NCBI GenBank assembly: GCA_902599405.1
Contig: CACKFO010000009.1
Coordinates: forward strand, 1 to 63,686
Source: an uncultured Alphaproteobacteria bacterium
GTDB taxonomy: Bacteria > Pseudomonadota > Alphaproteobacteria > HIMB59
Length of the DNA stretch: 63,686 nucleotides
Direction of reading: 5' to 3'
Shown: positions 60,722-63,686 of the stretch, one piece after another
How positions within the stretch are numbered: the first letter of the stretch is position 1
Layout: each line of letters starts with the position of its first letter
Program-made: the position numbers and the translations under genes
The notes under the pieces: generated by a model
The model's database searches: none
Told to the model about the DNA's origin: nothing
Seen by the model: the letters and a program-made list of their open reading frames with translations, nothing else

Positions 60722-61882
60722 ATGACATTGCTTAAAAAGTTCATAGCTATTTTAGCTGTTAGTTTTGTCGGTGTCGCAGGTAACTTAAATGCTGACATTT
60801 TAGACGAAATTCCAGCTGATATTAGAGACTTCGTTTATAATCCTGACTTTATGGATCCTAACCAACCGCTTGGTGAAAGTGTATACAGAAATTGGAAAAG
60901 TGATAGACCACTACCTTGGACTATCGGTTATGCAAGTTCTTACGCAGGAAATCTATGGAGAAAAGGTGTGATGGAGAGATTGTACGGTGACTATTTGCCA
61001 AAAATGAAAGCAGCAGGTATTCTTAATGATATCGTTGTTACACAATCTAACCTAAAAGACGCGGTTCAAATTCAACAAATGAGACAGTTAACTGATCAAG
61101 GAGTTGATGGATTAATAGTCTGTTGCTCAAATCCTGTTGCATTAAATCCAACTATTGAGTATGCGTACGGAAAAGGTGTTCCTACTGCATCAATGACAGG
61201 ATACTTAACTTCAGAATATGCTATCAGTACATCTGTTAACTATAAATTAACCGGATATTATATTGCACAATGGCTAGCAGAAACTATTGGTGGTGAAGGT
61301 AATGTTGTTATCATGGAAGGAATTCCTGGAACATCTGCATCTGACTCACAGCACCAAGGTATGCTAGATGGATTTGCAGAATATCCAGATATTACCGTTG
61401 TTGCTGAAATTGCACACATGTGGACACCACAAATTGCTCAAGCTGAACTTCAAAAATGGTTATCAGCCAATACAATTGAAGTTGACGGATTTGCTGTTCA
61501 GTCTTCAGGAGAGTCCGGAGCACTTAACGCTCTAGAATCATCTGGAAGACCAATGGTCCCTATGGCTTTGGGTGGAGAAATTGGTGCATTCTGCTATTGG
61601 AGAAATAATCCAGACTTTATTGACAGAGCGGTCTATGCATGGCCTCCTGGAGATGATGCAGAGTTTGCGATGAATGTTCTTTTAAGAACTATGTATGGTC
61701 AGGGTCTTAAAATCCAGTCTATCTTAGTTCCTCCATATGAAGAAGATGTTGAGACTATTCAGTCTTTTGTTCCTGAAGATTGTGACAGAAACTCAAGTGA
61801 GTTTAGAACTGTTGGAATTGAAAACTGGGCTAGTGACGAATACTTAAATAATTTCTTCGATCGTGGAGAAGCATTACTTTAA
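60722..61882 (+). CDS. CUT2 ABC transporter periplasmic sugar-binding protein
   Basis: A 386-residue binding protein of the ribose/xylose-type periplasmic family. ATG 60722 follows AAGGAGG by 7 bases and gives the signal peptide MTLLKKFIAILAVSFVGVAG; a longer upstream frame lacks a ribosome site. The mature part has IGYASSYAGNLWRKGVMER, LTDQGVDGLIVCCSNP and NVVIMEGIPGTSASDSQHQGMLDGF, the two-lobed ligand-site pattern. It is rich in Trp and acidic residues. The ligand is unknown. It is followed by a strong hairpin before the ATPase. Confidence 0.93.
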   Translation: MTLLKKFIAILAVSFVGVAGNLNADILDEIPADIRDFVYNPDFMDPNQPLGESVYRNWKSDRPLPWTIGYASSYAGNLWRKGVMERLYGDYLPKMKAAGILNDIVVTQSNLKDAVQIQQMRQLTDQGVDGLIVCCSNPVALNPTIEYAYGKGVPTASMTGYLTSEYAISTSVNYKLTGYYIAQWLAETIGGEGNVVIMEGIPGTSASDSQHQGMLDGFAEYPDITVVAEIAHMWTPQIAQAELQKWLSANTIEVDGFAVQSSGESGALNALESSGRPMVPMALGGEIGAFCYWRNNPDFIDRAVYAWPPGDDAEFAMNVLLRTMYGQGLKIQSILVPPYEEDVETIQSFVPEDCDRNSSEFRTVGIENWASDEYLNNFFDRGEALL

Positions 61883-61894
61883 TTTAAGTAATTA

Positions 61895-63679
61895 ATGAAT
61901 GAAGAGAAAACTTTGGACAGTGCCCCAAACGGGAATGGGGCACAGTCTAACTCCTCTAAGGTCGGAGGAGATATTTATGTTCAAGATGCATCAAAGTCCT
62001 TTGGTGTTACAAAAGCCCTAAACGGTGTAAATTTCAAAGCTAACTTTGGTGAAATACACGCCATTGTCGGTGGTAATGGATGTGGTAAGAGCACATTGGC
62101 AAAGGTTATTTCAGGAGTTTTACCTTTGGACAAAGGAAAGGTCTCTATTATGGGGCATTCACCCAATTCCCCAATTGAAGCTCAAAGAATTGGTATCGCA
62201 ACAGTTTTTCAAGAAGTGATGATAGCTGAAGAGGCTACTGTTTATGAAAATTTATTTATTGGATATGACTCTTTTTTTGGGAAAAAATTAGCACATCGAG
62301 ATAGGGTCGAAAAAGCTGCCTCTATAATGTTAGAGCTATCCGGTGAATTTGTCGACCCATATACAATAGCAAATCAATTATCGCTTGGTATGAAAGCTTG
62401 GATAACAATTGGTAGAGCATTTTTAAGAAATCCTAAAGTACTAATTTTAGATGAGTCATCAGCCGCTCTCGATTTTGACTCTACAGAAAGACTTTTTGCA
62501 AAAATGAGAACATTAAGAGATCAAGGTGCAGCAATCTTTATTGTAACTCACAGAATTGCAGAGCTAGTTAGAATAAGCGATAGAGCAACAGTTATGAGAG
62601 ATGGGGTTGATGTTGGAGTTTTAGCAGGAGAGGAAATTACTGAAAAAAATCTTCTCGGACTTATGACAGGTGATAAAAAATTTTCTACAGCATCAGAAAT
62701 AAAAGCTACACCTCCAGACTCAATCTCAGATGAAATAGTTTTGTCTGCTAAAGATTTAAAAGTTTGGGAAAATGGAGATGTTATTAACTTTGATCTTCCA
62801 AAAGGTGAGATACTTGGAGTCACAGGACTTGATGGGCAAGGACAAGATAATTTTGTTAAGGCTCTTGCAGGTATCGATCAACCACTTAGCGGAGAAGTAA
62901 TTGTTAAACAGTCTGATGAGGAAAGAGAGAGAACCAAGAAAGATTACACTACTGTGAATAGCTTGTTAGATGCCAAGAAAAGTGGAGTTGGATATGTATC
63001 TGGAGATAGAAAAAAAGAGGGTATTTTTCCTAACATGAGCATATATGAAAATATGGTCATACCTTTATATAAAGGAAAACAAGCTAAAACATCAGGTGGA
63101 TTTATTGGTTTTATTAAATGGATGGAATTAAACGGTATTTTTGATTGGGAAGTAGAAAGATTAAGTATTAAGACAGGTCCAAAGAATAATCTAATTACCT
63201 CATTGAGTGGAGGAAATCAGCAAAAAGTCATGATTGCCAGAGCTTTCACAACAACTCCAAAAATACTAATACTTAATGATCCAGCGAGAGGTATTGATGT
63301 TGGCGCAAAACGAGACTTATATAAACACTTAAGAATTTTCGTAAATGAAGGTGGTACAGCGATATTTCTATCAAGTGAACTCGAGGAATTTATAGGATTA
63401 TGTCATCGAGTTTTAGTTTTTAGAGATGGGAGTATATTTGAGACCTTTGAGAAAGAGGATATTAATCCAAATACTATTCTTGAAGGAATGTTTGGTCATA
63501 CTCAAAAGAAATCTAATGATAATAATTTATCAAGAACGCAAAATTCAAATCAAAAAGCTAATACTAATGCAGAAATTCAAAATAAAATTATTAAACCGAC
63601 TGTGCCTACAAATGTCAAAGTAGTAGATTTTACAGATAAACCTAAGAGCAAAGAAAAAATTAAAGTTAAATATTTTTAA
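61895..63679 (+). CDS. CUT2 ABC transporter double ATPase (RbsA type)
   Basis: A 594-residue protein with two ABC domains. In the first, Walker A is GGNGCGKST near residue 57, the signature loop LSLGMKA (deviates from LSGGQ) and Walker B ILDESSAALD. The second has the degenerate P-loop GLDGQGQDNF and intact LSGGNQQK and LILNDPARGIDVG. A hydrophilic tail of about 70 residues follows, unusual for the family. The first 25 residues (NEEKTLDSAPNGNG...) coincide with a hairpin and may be a non-coding leader; the true start is doubtful. Confidence 0.9.
   Translation: MNEEKTLDSAPNGNGAQSNSSKVGGDIYVQDASKSFGVTKALNGVNFKANFGEIHAIVGGNGCGKSTLAKVISGVLPLDKGKVSIMGHSPNSPIEAQRIGIATVFQEVMIAEEATVYENLFIGYDSFFGKKLAHRDRVEKAASIMLELSGEFVDPYTIANQLSLGMKAWITIGRAFLRNPKVLILDESSAALDFDSTERLFAKMRTLRDQGAAIFIVTHRIAELVRISDRATVMRDGVDVGVLAGEEITEKNLLGLMTGDKKFSTASEIKATPPDSISDEIVLSAKDLKVWENGDVINFDLPKGEILGVTGLDGQGQDNFVKALAGIDQPLSGEVIVKQSDEERERTKKDYTTVNSLLDAKKSGVGYVSGDRKKEGIFPNMSIYENMVIPLYKGKQAKTSGGFIGFIKWMELNGIFDWEVERLSIKTGPKNNLITSLSGGNQQKVMIARAFTTTPKILILNDPARGIDVGAKRDLYKHLRIFVNEGGTAIFLSSELEEFIGLCHRVLVFRDGSIFETFEKEDINPNTILEGMFGHTQKKSNDNNLSRTQNSNQKANTNAEIQNKIIKPTVPTNVKVVDFTDKPKSKEKIKVKYF
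61916..61947 (+). terminator. Intercistronic hairpin after the binding-protein gene
   Basis: GACAGTGCCCCA (61916-61927) pairs with TGGGGCACAGTC (61936-61947): eight perfect pairs, an A-A mismatch, then three more, with an 8-base loop. There is no T-run. The position after a binding-protein gene parallels the 37355 hairpin and suggests differential mRNA stability, yet it lies inside the ATPase ORF as called. Confidence 0.7.
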
Positions 63680-63686
63680 ATTCAAT

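Noticed and set aside
61874-61891. TTACTT/AAGTAA hairpin at the binding-protein stop
   Set aside because: Six A-T-rich pairs only; far weaker than the hairpin 25 bases downstream.

Overview
This is an AT-rich window (roughly 30% GC by eye) with very tight gene packing: stop/start overlaps of 1-11 bases, short leaders and few terminators. Family content (LspA/IleS/RibF order, ArgH-LptM-LysA, MetX-MetW behind a SAM-II/SAM-V type riboswitch, an HIG1-domain protein, PlsC next to a YdcF-like protein, Coq7) points to a streamlined marine alphaproteobacterium, SAR11-like or AEGEAN-169/HIMB59-like. The clade is an inference; there is no rRNA gene in the window to fix it.

1-25 kb is conserved housekeeping: ileS-lspA-lipoprotein and ribF on the minus strand, tRNA-Leu(CAA), a LysE-type exporter and an orphan iron-type ABC permease, an mntR regulator facing a putative manganese exporter across a palindromic operator, then dsbB, coq7, argH, lptM, lysA, plsC, tyrA, hisC, metX, metW, gloB, ung and an FAD oxidoreductase.

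25-31.5 kb is an accessory region of small, mostly unrecognised genes. It includes a zinc-ribbon protein, a DUF2805-like protein, a DUF985 cupin, a four-gene operon of unknown function behind an AT-rich repeat region, two micro-ORFs, and tRNA-Ala(GGC).

31.5-45.5 kb is a carbohydrate region. A CUT1 ABC importer (binding protein, two permeases, a 63-residue membrane protein, two ATPases) is co-oriented with separate dhaL and dhaK. Divergent from it are a TIM-barrel isomerase and a Gfo/Idh/MocA dehydrogenase. An aldo/keto reductase, HAD phosphatase, xylose isomerase and MBL-fold lactonase follow on the minus strand.

45-54.5 kb is the most distinctive part. It holds an N,N-dimethylformamidase-like two-subunit enzyme, a sodium/solute symporter, an alpha/beta hydrolase, an SCP2-like protein, a flotillin, and a microbial rhodopsin that keeps the retinal lysine and counter-ion but has Asn and Ile where proteorhodopsins have Thr and the Glu proton donor.

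54.6-63.7 kb is a CUT2 (ribose-type) ABC importer split over two divergent units. The minus-strand unit has PxpA, a biotin carboxylase and two permeases, one of 757 residues with a long extra membrane domain. The plus-strand unit has the binding protein and a double ATPase whose annotated start contains a strong hairpin.
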